This document shows positions 17,676 to 27,482 of a stretch of DNA of 64,000 nt, piece after piece. The notes below the pieces were generated by a model. It had not been told where the DNA came from and did no database searches. It saw only the letters and a list, made by a program, of their open reading frames with translations. Location: the NCBI GenBank assembly GCA_937907025.1, contig CALESJ010000053.1, positions 1 to 64,000 on the forward strand, written 5' to 3'. A program made the position numbers and the translations under genes. This stretch comes from an uncultured Faecalibacterium sp. (GTDB taxonomy: Bacteria; Bacillota; Clostridia; Oscillospirales; Ruminococcaceae). Numbering within the stretch: the first letter of the stretch is position 1; each line of letters starts with the position of its first letter.

Positions 17676-18176
17676 ATGAACGCCACCTACAAACAAGTGA
17701 CCAAGACCCGCTACATCCGCCAGGTCAGCGACCTGGCCCGGGAGATCTTTGTGCAGCATTACACCAAGCTGACCCCCAAGGTCGCGGCCCAGCTGGCCGA
17801 AGCCTGGCAGAACGAGGACCTGACCGACGACGAGATTCACTGCGGCGCGGTGAACTACTTTCTCATCTATCTGGGCAGCGAGGCCGTGGGCTATTTTGCC
17901 CTGGACCTGCGCCCGGTGGGGGCGGTGTGCATCAGCCGCCTGTTCCTGCTGGAAAAAGCCCGGGGCCGGGGCATCGGCCGCAGCGTGGTGGCCTATGCCC
18001 AGAAACTGGCCGAAGGCGACGGCCGCAGCCGCCTGTACATGCAGGTGTGGGCCAAGGACCTGAAAGCCGAAGGCTTCTGCAAGCGGTGCCGGTTCCGTCC
18101 CGCCGGGGTGGAGCCGGTGGAGGTACTGCCCGGGGTGACCCTGGACATCAAGACATGGGAGAAACTGTGGCGATGA
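17676..18176 (+). CDS. GNAT family N-acetyltransferase
   Basis: A 166-residue single-domain acetyltransferase. The acetyl-CoA binding motif A appears as LFLLEKARGRGIGRSVVAYAQKLA near residues 87-110, preceded by the usual beta strand (AVCISRLF). The acceptor substrate is unknown. It sits 24 bp after the NusG_II gene, and its stop overlaps the sbcD start by four bases, so it belongs to the operon. Confidence 0.85.
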   Translation: MNATYKQVTKTRYIRQVSDLAREIFVQHYTKLTPKVAAQLAEAWQNEDLTDDEIHCGAVNYFLIYLGSEAVGYFALDLRPVGAVCISRLFLLEKARGRGIGRSVVAYAQKLAEGDGRSRLYMQVWAKDLKAEGFCKRCRFRPAGVEPVEVLPGVTLDIKTWEKLWR

Positions 18177-19357
18177 AACTGCTGCATCTGGGGGACCTGC
18201 ACCTGGGCAAGCGGGTGAACGGGTTCGATTTTCTGGACGACCAGCGCTATATCCTGAACGAGGTGCTGGCCCTGTGCGAGGAACACGCCGTGCAGGCGGT
18301 GGTGCTGGCCGGGGACATCTATGACGCCCCCGTGCCCCCTGCCGCCGCCGTGACTTTGCTGGACTGGTTCCTGACCGAGCTCACCGGCAAAGGAATCCAG
18401 GTGCTGGCGGTGTCCGGCAACCACGACAGCGCCGACCGCCTGGACTACGCCGCCGCCCTGCTGGCCCGGCAGGGCGTACATATTGCCGGGCGTTTTCTGG
18501 GTTCGGTCCGTATGGTTTCCCTGGACGAGGAACCCCCGGTGGAAGTGTGCCTGCTGCCTTTTGTGCGCCCGGCCACCGTGCGCCATTATCTGCCCAACGC
18601 GGACATCACCGACCAGGACACCGCCGTGGCCGCCGCCCTGTCCACCCTGCCGCCCCGCCGTGCCGGGGTGGCCCGGGTGCTGGTGGCCCACCAGACGGTG
18701 TTGGGCGGCGGGGCTTTGCCCCAGTGTGCGGGCAGCGAGAGCATTGCCCCCGACCTGAACAGCGCAGCATCGAACGCCGGGGCCGGTGTGAGCATCGGCA
18801 CGTTGGATGCGGTGAACGCCGCCCGCTTTTCGGAGAACGGCGGCTTTGATTATGTGGCGTTGGGTCACATCCACCGCCCCCAGACCGCCGGGGCGCCCCA
18901 TATCCGGTACGCCGGGGCGCCTTTGTGTTACAGTCTGGACGAGGCCGGCGCCCAGAAGAGCGCCGTGCTGGTGACCCTGACCGCTGCCGGGGCCGCGACC
19001 GAGCTGCTGCCCCTGCATCCCCGCCGGGCCATGCGCCACCTGACCGGCCCCCTGGCCGAGCTCACCGACCCCGCCCGGGTGACTGACGCCGAAGATTACA
19101 TCTGGGCCACCCTCACCGACGACACGCCCCAGCCCGACGCCATGGCGGTGCTGCGGGCAGCCTACCCCAACGCCATGCGGCTGGACTACGCCCCCCGGGG
19201 CACCGGCCCGGATTACGGTGCTGAGGCAGCCGCCGCGGTGCGGCAAAAGAGCTTTGAGGAGCTGTTTTCCGCCTTTTTTGAGCAGATGAACGGCCGTCCC
19301 CTCACCGAAGCGGAAACCGCCGCCCTGAACGAGATGCGAGAGGAGGCCCGGTCATGA
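18173..19357 (+). CDS. sbcD: Exonuclease subunit SbcD (Mre11-like)
   Basis: The nuclease subunit of SbcCD (Mre11-Rad50), which opens hairpins and processes blocked DNA ends. The calcineurin-like phosphoesterase motifs are in order: GDLHLG near residue 7, AGDIYD near 46, SGNHDSADR near 80, LVAHQT near 170 and GHIH near 227. A capping domain occupies the C-terminal third. It is 394 residues long. Its ATG overlaps the GNAT stop, and it overlaps sbcC by four bases. Confidence 0.95.
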   Translation: MKLLHLGDLHLGKRVNGFDFLDDQRYILNEVLALCEEHAVQAVVLAGDIYDAPVPPAAAVTLLDWFLTELTGKGIQVLAVSGNHDSADRLDYAAALLARQGVHIAGRFLGSVRMVSLDEEPPVEVCLLPFVRPATVRHYLPNADITDQDTAVAAALSTLPPRRAGVARVLVAHQTVLGGGALPQCAGSESIAPDLNSAASNAGAGVSIGTLDAVNAARFSENGGFDYVALGHIHRPQTAGAPHIRYAGAPLCYSLDEAGAQKSAVLVTLTAAGAATELLPLHPRRAMRHLTGPLAELTDPARVTDAEDYIWATLTDDTPQPDAMAVLRAAYPNAMRLDYAPRGTGPDYGAEAAAAVRQKSFEELFSAFFEQMNGRPLTEAETAALNEMREEARS

Positions 19358-22161
19358 AACCTTTGCGCCTGACCTTGTGCGCCTTCGGCCCTTATGCCGC
19401 CTGCACCACCCTGGACCTGACCGGGTTCGGCAACGGCGGGCTGTTCCTCATCAGCGGGGACACCGGCGCGGGCAAGACCGCCCTGTTCGATGCCATCACC
19501 TTTGCGCTGTACGGCGAAGCCACCGGGGCCTATCGCTCCCCGGACATGCTGCGCAGCGATTTTGCCGACCCCAAGGATGAAACTTTCGTGGAGCTGACCT
19601 TCTCCCACCGGGGACGGGAATACACCGTCACCCGCTCCCCCGAGCAGACCCGCAGAAAGCAGCGGGGAGAAGGATTCACCACCATTCCCGCCAAGGCCGC
19701 CCTGGTGCGGGAGCCGGAGGAGCCGGTCACCGGCACCAAGGCGGTGACCAATGCGGTATGCGGCCTGCTGGGTATCGACGCCAAACAGTTTGCCCAGATC
19801 TCCATGATTGCCCAGAACGACTTTGCCCGGCTGCTCAACGCGTCCAGCGCCGACCGGGCGGAGATTTTGCGCCAGGTGTTCGACACCGGCGCCTACCGGA
19901 AATTGGGCGATACCGCCCGCACCCGGGCCACCCAGGCCGCCCAGGAGGCCAAGACCGCCGCCGAAGCGGTGCTCTTGCAGCTGGGGCGGCTGGAACCGGT
20001 GCCCGGCGTGCCGGAGAGTGAGGCTCTCGCCGACCTGCAGGCCGCCCGGGACCCCTACAAGGCCGCCGGGGCCCCCGCCCTGGCCCGGGCACTCATCGAA
20101 GCCGACGAGAAAGCCCGCCGGACCGGGGAATCGGAGCTGAAACAGCGGGATGATGCTGTTTCAGCTGCCGCCGCCAAAGCCGAAACCGCCCGCCAGGCCG
20201 CCGCCCTGCGCAGCCGCCTGCAGGCCGCCGAGGCGCAGGCCAAGGCCATGCTGGCCGAAGCCCCCGCCCGCCGGGAAGGCTGGGACAAGACCGAGGCCCG
20301 CCGCCCGGAACTGGAAACCCTGGCCGCCCGGCTGGCCGAGCTGGACCGGCTGGCCCCTCAGTATGCGGCCCTGACCGCCGCCGAAACTGCCGCCCAAACC
20401 GCCCGCCAGGCCCTGACCGCCGCCGAGCAGGCGGAAACCAAAGCCCGGCAGGAGGTGCAGCGCTGGGAGCAGCGCAGGGCCGACACCGACAAGGCCCTGA
20501 CCGACTGCGGGGAGCCGGAGGCGGAGATTGCCCGGGGCGAAGCCCACGAGCAGACCGCCGACGGCCTGCTGCGGGACTGCAACGCCCTGCTCACCGACTG
20601 GAACGAGTGGCAGCGGACCGAAGCGGTGTACACCGACCGGCAGGCCGCCTACCGCACCGCCCAGCACACTGCCGATGAAGCCGCCGCCCGCAGCGCCGAC
20701 CTGCAGAAGCAGCTCAACGCCGCCCGGGCGGGCCTGCTGGCCCAGACCCTCACCGAGGGCAGCCCCTGCCCCGTCTGCGGCGCCACCCATCACCCGGCCC
20801 CGGCCACCCTGGACCCCGGCCATGTGACCGAGGCCGACTGCGAAGCCGCTGCGGCCACCGCCGCCAAAGCCGCCCGCACCGCCGCTGACGCCAGCGTCAA
20901 GGCCGGGCAGGCCGGGGAGCGGTGCCGAACCCAGAAGAACAATCTGTACAAAAGTGCCGATGCCTTTTTAGGCAAACGGCGCAAAGTCTATACCGGGGCA
21001 CCCGCCGCCGCGCTGGATGCCCCGGCCCTGCGGGGGGTGCTGCTGGAGCAGGCTGCCGCGCTGGAAACCGGCCTTGCCAGGGTCCGGGCCGACCTGAAAG
21101 CCGCCCGCGCCCGGGCAGACCGCCGCACCCGGCTTTCGCAGCAGGCCGCCGACCTGCAGGCCCGTGGTCCCGCCCTGAACCAGGCCTTGCAAACCGCCCA
21201 GACTGCCGCCGCCCAGGCCAAGGCCGATCTGGCCGGGGCCGAAGCCCGGCAGGAGGAACTGCGCAAGGGCCTGCCCTACCCGGACAAAGCCGCCCTCACC
21301 GCCGAGCGCGCCCGGGTGGCCGGGGCGCGGGATGCCCTGAACGCTGCGCTGAACGCCGCCGCCCGGGAGCGCGCCGCTTTTGACGCCCGGCTCAGTGAAG
21401 CCCAGGGCAAGGCCGCCGCCCTGCGCAAGGAGGCGGACGCCGCCGGCGATACCGCCGCGCCCGAAACCGCCGCCGCAGCCCTGCAAGCCGCCGAAACCGC
21501 CCGGGACGCCCTGCGCCGCAGCCTGCAGGCCACCGCCCACCGGCTGGAAACCAACCGTGCCGCCCTCACCGCCCTGGAAAAAGCCCTGGCCGCCGGGGAG
21601 GAAGCCCGGGCCCGCAGCGCCATGCTGGATAACCTGTCCCGCACCATCAACGGCAACCTGTCCGGCAAGCCCAAGCTGCCTTTTGAGCAGTATGTGCAGG
21701 CCTTCTACTTTGACGGGGTGGTGGCCGCTGCCAACCGCCGGTTCCAGCGCATGACCGGCGGGCAATACCGCCTGCTGCGCCGCAACGACGGAGGCATTGC
21801 GGGCAAGACCGCCCTGGACCTGGACGTGTTCGACGCCTACACCGGCAAGACCCGCCCGGTGGGCAGTCTTTCGGGCGGGGAGAGTTTCTTGGCCGCGTTG
21901 AGCCTGGCGCTGGGCATCAGCGATACCATCCAGCAGAGCGCCGGGGGCGTGCAGGTGGACACCCTGTTCGTGGACGAAGGCTTCGGCACCCTGGACGCCG
22001 AAGCGCTGGAAAAAGCCATTGAAACCCTCACCGCTCTGGCCGGTTCGGACAAGCTGGTGGGCATCATCAGCCATGTGGAGGCCCTGCAGGACCGGGTGCG
22101 CCGCAAGATTCTGGTGCACAAGACCCGCCGGGGCAGCACCGCCGAGATCGTGACCGAGTAA
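19354..22161 (+). CDS. sbcC: Exonuclease subunit SbcC (Rad50-like ATPase)
   Basis: The SMC-like ATPase partner of SbcD. Walker [20 protein letters not shown] is near residue 36, with [12 protein letters not shown] (Q-loop region) near 150. Two long Ala/Arg/Glu-rich coiled coils flank a zinc hook CPVC at about 472-475. The C-terminal lobe carries the signature [16 protein letters not shown] and Walker [12 protein letters not shown]. The 935-residue length is standard. The coiled coils are extremely alanine-rich, reflecting high GC. Confidence 0.96.
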   Translation: MKPLRLTLCAFGPYAACTTLDLTGFGNGGLFLISGDTGAGKTALFDAITFALYGEATGAYRSPDMLRSDFADPKDETFVELTFSHRGREYTVTRSPEQTRRKQRGEGFTTIPAKAALVREPEEPVTGTKAVTNAVCGLLGIDAKQFAQISMIAQNDFARLLNASSADRAEILRQVFDTGAYRKLGDTARTRATQAAQEAKTAAEAVLLQLGRLEPVPGVPESEALADLQAARDPYKAAGAPALARALIEADEKARRTGESELKQRDDAVSAAAAKAETARQAAALRSRLQAAEAQAKAMLAEAPARREGWDKTEARRPELETLAARLAELDRLAPQYAALTAAETAAQTARQALTAAEQAETKARQEVQRWEQRRADTDKALTDCGEPEAEIARGEAHEQTADGLLRDCNALLTDWNEWQRTEAVYTDRQAAYRTAQHTADEAAARSADLQKQLNAARAGLLAQTLTEGSPCPVCGATHHPAPATLDPGHVTEADCEAAAATAAKAARTAADASVKAGQAGERCRTQKNNLYKSADAFLGKRRKVYTGAPAAALDAPALRGVLLEQAAALETGLARVRADLKAARARADRRTRLSQQAADLQARGPALNQALQTAQTAAAQAKADLAGAEARQEELRKGLPYPDKAALTAERARVAGARDALNAALNAAARERAAFDARLSEAQGKAAALRKEADAAGDTAAPETAAAALQAAETARDALRRSLQATAHRLETNRAALTALEKALAAGEEARARSAMLDNLSRTINGNLSGKPKLPFEQYVQAFYFDGVVAAANRRFQRMTGGQYRLLRRNDGGIAGKTALDLDVFDAYTGKTRPVGSLSGGESFLAALSLALGISDTIQQSAGGVQVDTLFVDEGFGTLDAEALEKAIETLTALAGSDKLVGIISHVEALQDRVRRKILVHKTRRGSTAEIVTE

Positions 22162-22175
22162 AAAGGAGCGTTTGT

Positions 22176-23624
22176 ATGTCCCATTCTCTTTTGCAGGAAC
22201 AGCTGGAAGCCTGCGCCGCCGCCTGCTATCCCCTGCACATGCCGGGGCACAAGCGCCGGTGTGCCCCCGCGCCGGGCCTTGGCTGCGCCGCCTGGGACAC
22301 CACCGAAGTTCCCGGCACCGATGACCTGCACGACGCCGACGGCATTCTGGCTCAGGCCATGGCCCGGGCCGCCGCCCTGTGGGGGTCCCGGCGCTGCTGG
22401 TTCTTAGTCAGCGGCAGCACCTGCGGGCTGCTGGCGGCTATCCGCGCCGCCGCACCGTACGGCAGCGAGATCCTCTGTGCCCGCAACTGTCACAAATCCG
22501 TCTACCATGCCATCGAGCTGTGCGCGCTGCGCCCGGTATGGCTCACCCCGCCGGTGGACCCGGTGTTCGGGGTGTACAGCAGCATTTCCCCCGCCATGGT
22601 GGCCGAAGCCCTGGCCGCCCACCCCAAAGCCGCCTGTGTGGTGCTGACCAGCCCCACCTATGAAGGGGTCCTGAGCGACATAGCCGCCATTGCGGACCTG
22701 TGCCACGCCCGGGGCATCCCCCTGGTGGTGGACGAAGCCCACGGCGCCCACTACATGCCCGCCGCCGCAGAATACGGCTGGCAGGGCGGCGCAGTGGCGG
22801 CGGGAGCGGACCTGGTGGTGCAGAGCGCCCACAAGACCCTGCCCAGCCTGACCCAGACCGCGCTTTTGCAGCTGAACGGGACTCTCATCGACCCCGACGA
22901 GGTGGAGCGGCAGCTGGATGTGTTCGAAACCAGTTCCCCCTCCTACCCGCTCATGGTCAGCCTGGACGGCTGCGTCACCCGCATGGCGGAGGAAGGTCCC
23001 GCCCTCTTTGCCGGATGGCGGGCGCGGCTGGACCGGTTTTCCGCCGCCGTGGCGCCGCTGAACCATCTGCGGGTGCTGTGCCACGGCACCGATACCCTGG
23101 ACAACCACCCCGGCTTTTTTGCCCATGACAGCAGCAAGATCCTGGTGAACGGGGCCGCCGCCGGGCTGACCGGCGCACGGATGGCCCGGATTTTGCGGGA
23201 AGAATACGGCTTTGAAACCGAGATGGCCTGCGGGACTAACCTGCTGGCCATGACCAGCGTATGCGATGCCCCGGACGCCCTGGACCGCCTGGCGGATGCC
23301 CTGCTGGCCATGGATGCGGCTGCCTGCCCCGGTCCTGTGCCGGCGGCGCCGGGGCTCTGCCCGCCGGGACAGGCCGTGTGCACCATTGCCGAGGCGGTAC
23401 GCCTGCCCCGGCAGGAACTGCCCCTGCCGGAAACGGTGGGCCGCACCGCCGCCGAATATGTCTGGGCCTACCCGCCGGGGGTGCCCCTGATCGCCCCCGG
23501 GGAGCGGGTTACGCCGGCCTTTGTTTCCGCCTGCGCCGCCCTGGAAAGAGCCGGGACCGCCCTGCATCACACGGTGGCCAGAACGCCCGGTGCGCTGGCT
23601 GTCTGCGCCGATTCCAAGCCTTGA
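22176..23624 (+). CDS. Orn/Lys/Arg decarboxylase-family PLP protein
   Basis: A 482-residue fold-type I PLP protein of the short, Gram-positive form of the ornithine/lysine/arginine decarboxylase family (YaaO/SpeA-like). Features in order: PLHMPGHKRR near residue 20, the EVPGTDDLHDADG motif, SGSTCGLLAAI, VVDEAHGAHY, and the PLP lysine in QSAHKTLPSLTQTALL (K220). A smaller C-terminal domain ends with AYPPGVPLIAPGE. Substrate specificity is not readable. It starts 14 bp after sbcC. In many Firmicutes such a gene neighbours tmk/holB, but not here. Confidence 0.83.
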   Translation: MSHSLLQEQLEACAAACYPLHMPGHKRRCAPAPGLGCAAWDTTEVPGTDDLHDADGILAQAMARAAALWGSRRCWFLVSGSTCGLLAAIRAAAPYGSEILCARNCHKSVYHAIELCALRPVWLTPPVDPVFGVYSSISPAMVAEALAAHPKAACVVLTSPTYEGVLSDIAAIADLCHARGIPLVVDEAHGAHYMPAAAEYGWQGGAVAAGADLVVQSAHKTLPSLTQTALLQLNGTLIDPDEVERQLDVFETSSPSYPLMVSLDGCVTRMAEEGPALFAGWRARLDRFSAAVAPLNHLRVLCHGTDTLDNHPGFFAHDSSKILVNGAAAGLTGARMARILREEYGFETEMACGTNLLAMTSVCDAPDALDRLADALLAMDAAACPGPVPAAPGLCPPGQAVCTIAEAVRLPRQELPLPETVGRTAAEYVWAYPPGVPLIAPGERVTPAFVSACAALERAGTALHHTVARTPGALAVCADSKP

Positions 23625-23649
23625 CAACCCCGCCTGCCCCGTGTACAAT
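23621..23649 (+). promoter_or_regulatory. Near-consensus promoter of the SCIFF gene
   Basis: -35 TTGACA and -10 TACAAT are separated by 17 bp. The -35 overlaps the stop codon of the decarboxylase-family gene, so the SCIFF peptide gets its own strong promoter despite the tight spacing. Confidence 0.87.
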
Positions 23650-23683
23650 AAAACCATACCAATATAAAAGGGGTGACTGTTTT

Positions 23684-23824
23684 ATGAAGCACATCCAGAC
23701 TCTGAACACCCGTGACATGGCCAAGAGCCTGCAGAACGGTGGTTGCGGCGAATGCCAGACCTCCTGCCAGAGCGCCTGCAAGACCAGCTGCGGCATTGCC
23801 AACCAGCCCTGCGAAAAGAAGTAA
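23684..23824 (+). CDS. scfA: SCIFF ribosomal peptide precursor (six cysteines in forty-five residues)
   Basis: A 46-residue peptide: a leader MKHIQTLNTRDMAKSLQNGG followed by a core with six cysteines at 21, 24, 28, 32, 36 and 43, plus Thr26 and Thr34 as possible thioether acceptors. This matches the SCIFF family of ranthipeptides found across Clostridia, in which a radical SAM enzyme links Cys sulfur to a Thr carbon. The biological role is still unknown. AAAAGGGGTG precedes the ATG. The maturase gene follows after 111 bp, as expected. Confidence 0.95.
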   Translation: MKHIQTLNTRDMAKSLQNGGCGECQTSCQSACKTSCGIANQPCEKK

Positions 23825-23935
23825 TCTTTTTTCTGGCTTGTCTGCCGGGGCATCCCCCTGCTTGTGCGCGGGGTTGTTCCGGCATTTTGTTTGCACACGC
23901 ACTTTTGCGTTTTTGAAAAAAAGTAAGGGGTTTCT

Positions 23936-25387
23936 ATGATCCATCAGTACAAATTGAACGGCTACAACATCGTGGTGGACGTGTACAGCGGCAGCGTGCA
24001 CGCGGTGGACGATGTGGCCTATGACGCCATTGCCCTTGTGGATGCGGGGGTTGCCCGGGACGCGGCCATCGACCAGCTGGCTGCCAAGTATGCGGACCAT
24101 CCGGAAGTGACCCGCGCCGACATCGAGGACTGCTTTGCGGACATCGACGAACTGACCGCCGCCGGGCAGCTGTTTGCCCCGGACATCTACGCCGACCACG
24201 CCTTCGACTTCAAGAACCGTTCCTCGGTGGTCAAGGCGCTGTGCCTGCATGTGGCCCACACCTGCAACCTGAACTGCGAATACTGCTTTGCGGCCCAGGG
24301 CAAGTTCCACGGCGAGTCCGGCCTGATGAGCTTTGAAACCGGCAAGCGCGCCCTGGATTTCCTGGTGGAGCATTCCGGCACCCGCCACAACTTGGAAGTG
24401 GACTTCTTCGGCGGCGAACCGCTGATGAACTTTGAAGTCTGCAAGCAGCTGGTGGCCTACGCCCGCAGCATCGAGAAGGAAAAGGGCAAGAATTTCCGTT
24501 TCACCCTGACCACCAACGGCATCGGCATCACCGATGAGGTCATCGAGTGGGCCAACAAGGAATGCTACAACGTGGTTTTGTCCCTGGACGGCCGCAAGGA
24601 AGTCAACGACCGGTTCCGCAAGGACCTGGCGGGCAACGGCAGCTATGACCGCATCGTGCCCAAGTTCCAGCGCCTGGTCAAGGCCCGGGGCGGCAAGGGC
24701 TACTACATGCGGGGCACCTTCACCCACTACAACACCGACTTCACCAACGACCTGTTCCACATGGCAGACGACCTGGGCTTCTCGGAGCTGTCCATGGAGC
24801 CGGTGGTGGCCAAGCCCGGCGACCCGGAGGCCCTGACCGAAGCCGACCTGCCGGTGCTGTTCGACCAGTACGAGCTGCTGGCCAAGGATATGCTCCGCCG
24901 GGAGAAGGCGGGCAAGCCCATCACCTTCTACCATTACATCCTGGACCTGGAGCACGGCCCCTGCATCTACAAGCGGATCTCCGGTTGCGGTTCCGGCACC
25001 GAGTACATGGCCGTGACCCCCTGGGGCGACCTGTATCCCTGCCACCAGTTCGTGGGCGACCCCGCCTACAAGCTGGGCGATATCTGGAACGGCGTGACCA
25101 ACACCGCCCTGCGGGATGAGTTCAAGATGTGCAACGTCTACGCCCGCCCGGACTGCAAGGATTGCTGGGCCCGGCTGTACTGCGCTGGCGGCTGTGCCGC
25201 CAACGCCCTGCACGCCACCGGCGACATCCACGGCGTGTATGAGTACGGCTGCCAGGTCTTCCGCAAGCGCATCGAGTGCGCTTTGATGATCAAGGTGGCG
25301 GAGAATCTGGACCCCGAGCTGGCCAAGAACACCGCCCCCGCCCCGGCGCAGGATGACTGCGACGGCTGCAGCAGCTGTGCGGACTGA
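23936..25387 (+). CDS. scfB: SCIFF radical SAM maturase
   Basis: The radical SAM/SPASM enzyme predicted to form the thioether bridge in the SCIFF peptide. An N-terminal region of about 95 residues should include the peptide-binding fold. The CxxxCxxC cluster motif (C110, C114, C117 in CNLNCEYC) follows, then FFGGEPLMNF. The SPASM region has GCGSGTEYMAVTPWGDLYPCHQ and the Cys-rich CKDCWARLYCAGGC. At 483 residues it ends with an Ala/Pro linker and DDCDGCSSCAD, a small Cys tail that looks like an add-on. It shares the SCIFF promoter. Confidence 0.95.
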   Translation: MIHQYKLNGYNIVVDVYSGSVHAVDDVAYDAIALVDAGVARDAAIDQLAAKYADHPEVTRADIEDCFADIDELTAAGQLFAPDIYADHAFDFKNRSSVVKALCLHVAHTCNLNCEYCFAAQGKFHGESGLMSFETGKRALDFLVEHSGTRHNLEVDFFGGEPLMNFEVCKQLVAYARSIEKEKGKNFRFTLTTNGIGITDEVIEWANKECYNVVLSLDGRKEVNDRFRKDLAGNGSYDRIVPKFQRLVKARGGKGYYMRGTFTHYNTDFTNDLFHMADDLGFSELSMEPVVAKPGDPEALTEADLPVLFDQYELLAKDMLRREKAGKPITFYHYILDLEHGPCIYKRISGCGSGTEYMAVTPWGDLYPCHQFVGDPAYKLGDIWNGVTNTALRDEFKMCNVYARPDCKDCWARLYCAGGCAANALHATGDIHGVYEYGCQVFRKRIECALMIKVAENLDPELAKNTAPAPAQDDCDGCSSCAD

Positions 25388-25403
25388 ATTTTCCGATAAA
25401 ACA

Positions 25404-25437
25404 GAGGCTTCCTCACCGATGAGGGAGCCTCTTTTTT
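25404..25437 (+). terminator. Terminator of the SCIFF operon
   Basis: AGAGGCTTCCTCA and ATGAGGGAGCCTCT flank a short CCG loop and are followed by a T-run, 16 bp after the maturase stop. Confidence 0.92.
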
Positions 25438-25459
25438 GTTGGTTGCTTTGGTGTAAGCC

Positions 25460-25795
25460 GTTTCTGTACAAGGGGAGGTGCCGCACTTTCCCTATTATGC
25501 CTCCCCTGTGTAAGGGGAGGTGCCGCGCAGCGGCGGTGGGGTTGTAAAGCCTGCCACATCTCCCGTTCACGGGCAACACCAGTAAGTCTACAACCCCTCA
25601 GTCGCCTGCCGGCGCCAGCTCCCCTTACACAGGGGAGCCGATCTCTATCTCCCGGAGCCTCTCACAACCACGGGTTAGCCGCGCAGCGGCGGTGGGGTTG
25701 TAAAGCCTGCCACATCTCCCGTTCACGGGCAACACCAGTAAGTCTACAACCCCTCAGTCGCCTGCCGGCGCCAGCTCCCCTTACACAGGGGAGCC
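25460..25795. repeat. Family 1 repeats including a nearly identical tandem pair
   Basis: A truncated arm (TACAAGGGGAGGTGCCGCA) at about 25468-25486 is followed by a full unit at about 25499-25639 and another at about 25662-25795. From GCCGCGCAGCGG to ACACAGGGGAGCC, about 117 bp, the two are identical by eye, which suggests recent duplication. The second has a decayed left arm (GCCTCTCACAACCACGGGTTAGCC). The cluster fills the gap between two converging genes and has no gene of its own. Confidence 0.85.
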
Positions 25796-25807
25796 TTTCT
25801 CTGCCCC

Positions 25808-25847
25808 AAAAACAAAGCCCCGGCAGCGGAAAACCCAACTGCCGGGG
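25808..25847 (-). terminator. Terminator of the HD hydrolase gene
   Basis: On the minus strand CCCCGGCAG and CTGCCGGGG form a 9-bp stem followed by a T-rich run (CTTTGTTTTTGG). Confidence 0.82.
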
Positions 25848-25860
25848 ATGTTGTATACAG

Positions 25861-26352
25861 TTATTTGCTTCTTGCCAGCGCCGGGCGCAGACGGCGGGCG
25901 CGGGTGTAGACCATTTCCTGCACGGCGGCGCACATCTTATCGGCCAGGCAGACCAGCCAGGCTTCGGTGCAGGCCGGGGGCACGGGGGTCAGGGGGAACA
26001 TGTGGCGCAAAATCACGTTCTGTTCCACCTCGTCCAGGTCCCAGTCCTGCATGGCGTTGCGCAGGGCCGCCCGGGGATGGGTGAACCCGTGCAAACGGTG
26101 GCTGTCGTCCTTTTCGTGCCAGTCATACAGGAAGTAATCATGCAGCAGCGCGCCGCGGATCAGCGAATCCCGGTCCACCTCGGCCCCGAAGGCCGCGGCC
26201 AGGCGGCAGCTCAGCGCCGCCACGCGGACACAGTGTTCATACACGCTCACACCGCCGTGCTGCACAAAGTCGTGGGTGTGGGCATAGCGGCCTTCGCGCT
26301 CCAGGCGCTTGGCCACAGCGGCAATTTCCAGATTCAGGTCTGTCACCTGCAT
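25861..26352 (-). CDS. HD domain-containing phosphohydrolase
   Basis: A 163-residue metal-dependent phosphohydrolase of the HD superfamily. The ligands are visible as SVYEHCVRVA (first His), LLHDYFLYDW (HD pair), GFTHPR and LADKMCAAV (distal Asp). Similar short HD proteins act on nucleotides or nucleotide second messengers; the substrate is unknown. AAGGAGG lies seven bases before the ATG. It has its own promoter and terminator and is not in the operon with the GTPase genes upstream. Confidence 0.82.
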   Translation of the reverse strand: MQVTDLNLEIAAVAKRLEREGRYAHTHDFVQHGGVSVYEHCVRVAALSCRLAAAFGAEVDRDSLIRGALLHDYFLYDWHEKDDSHRLHGFTHPRAALRNAMQDWDLDEVEQNVILRHMFPLTPVPPACTEAWLVCLADKMCAAVQEMVYTRARRLRPALARSK

Positions 26353-26411
26353 TGGCGTTCCTCCTTATTCGGGTCCGTCACGGTTCAAGGCCAACATTCA
26401 TTCCATTAGCT

Positions 26412-26439
26412 ATTATACAGGCCTTCTACGCCTTTGCAA
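26412..26439 (-). promoter_or_regulatory. Promoter of the HD hydrolase gene
   Basis: On the minus strand, -35 TTGCAA and -10 TATAAT are separated by 16 bp, about 60 bp before the start codon. Confidence 0.75.
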
Positions 26440-26483
26440 GCATTTATCTGTAAAATGTTTGTTAAAACGGCATTTTTCAGCAA

Positions 26484-27464
26484 TCAGCTGAACATGACCA
26501 CGTCTTCCACAGGTTTTTCCGCGCTTTCGACGGAGAGTGCCGTCAGCACCGGGCCGGTGGAATCGGGGGTCTGCCCCTTGTAGATGGGATGGAACTTGAT
26601 GGCCACCTTGGCGGTCAGGGTGATCCAATCCCGCTGCTTCAGGCTCTTGTAGGCATCGTACTTGCAGGGGAAGCCCACAAACTGGATGTCCTGCACGCAG
26701 CAGGTCATGGCAAAACGGCCGGGCACGAAAGAATCCTTGCCCGCGCGGGAAGTCTGGCACACCTGCGCCAGGAATTTCACCGTCTTGCCGTCGTATTTAT
26801 CCGGCTCATCCATGCAGTCCATATACCACACGCCGAAGAATTCCGGCGGGATCTCAATGACCGGGGCGTTCACGTCAAAGGGCAGGGGGTCCGGGATGTC
26901 ATCATAGGCCACCGAACCGTCCTTGAACTCGTAGGCGATGTCGCACCGGCGGCTGGCCTGGCGCACCAGCTTGTGGATGAGCTGACGGCTCTCGTCGTCG
27001 TTCACCGCTTCGGCGCGGTTGACCACCAGCAGCTCGCTGGTGCGCAGCTTATCCAGCAGCAGGGAGCGCATGGCGTTGTCCCCGGCGTAGGTCTTGATGG
27101 TGGTGCCGTCGGCGGTGGCCAGGCACTGGTAAATGACCCAGTTGGCAGGCAGGGCATCCGCCAGGTCCTGGATGAGCCACATGCCGTTGTACTCGATGAT
27201 GACCCGGCCGCAGGCGCTCTTGGCAGCCAGGCGGGTCAGGTTCTGCACATTCAGTTCCGCCTTGTCGTTCAGGTATTCGACGGTCACACCGCCGAAAGCG
27301 AAGCGGTCGGGGTCGTACTCTTCCTCGCCGTCCTCGCAGATGAGCAGCAGGGTCTTGTCCCCGGAATCAAACTGCTCGTCTTCCATGGTTTCCTGGATGA
27401 ACTTGGTCTTGCCGCTCTCCAGCATACCCACAAAAAGATATACGGGGATCTGTTTGCTTGCCAT
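26484..27464 (-). CDS. COG0523-like P-loop protein with C-terminal YcgQ/DUF1980-like domain
   Basis: A 326-residue protein. Residues 1-190 form a P-loop domain: Walker A GMLESGKT at 13-20 and VVNRAEAV near 150, where CobW-type GTPases have their guanine-recognition loop. It lacks the CxCC metal motif. The C-terminal part (about 225-310), with KTVKFLAQVC...GRFAMTCCVQD, resembles the OB-like DUF1980/TIGR03943 (YcgQ) domain, found in B. subtilis beside a zinc-regulated permease. It starts 18 bp after the His-rich GTPase gene, so the two form an operon. A role in zinc handling is inferred; the domain match is by eye. Confidence 0.7.
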   Translation of the reverse strand: MASKQIPVYLFVGMLESGKTKFIQETMEDEQFDSGDKTLLLICEDGEEEYDPDRFAFGGVTVEYLNDKAELNVQNLTRLAAKSACGRVIIEYNGMWLIQDLADALPANWVIYQCLATADGTTIKTYAGDNAMRSLLLDKLRTSELLVVNRAEAVNDDESRQLIHKLVRQASRRCDIAYEFKDGSVAYDDIPDPLPFDVNAPVIEIPPEFFGVWYMDCMDEPDKYDGKTVKFLAQVCQTSRAGKDSFVPGRFAMTCCVQDIQFVGFPCKYDAYKSLKQRDWITLTAKVAIKFHPIYKGQTPDSTGPVLTALSVESAEKPVEDVVMFS

Positions 27465-27482
27465 GGTGTACCCCTTTCGTGA

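Noticed and set aside
16909..23624. Horizontal transfer of the sbcCD block because of its extreme alanine/GC bias
   Set aside because: The bias matches neighbouring genes and is exaggerated by coiled-coil composition; no mobile element flanks it.
25499..25795. CRISPR array
   Set aside because: Repeats are about 140 bp with no short regular repeat-spacer pattern, and no cas genes are present.
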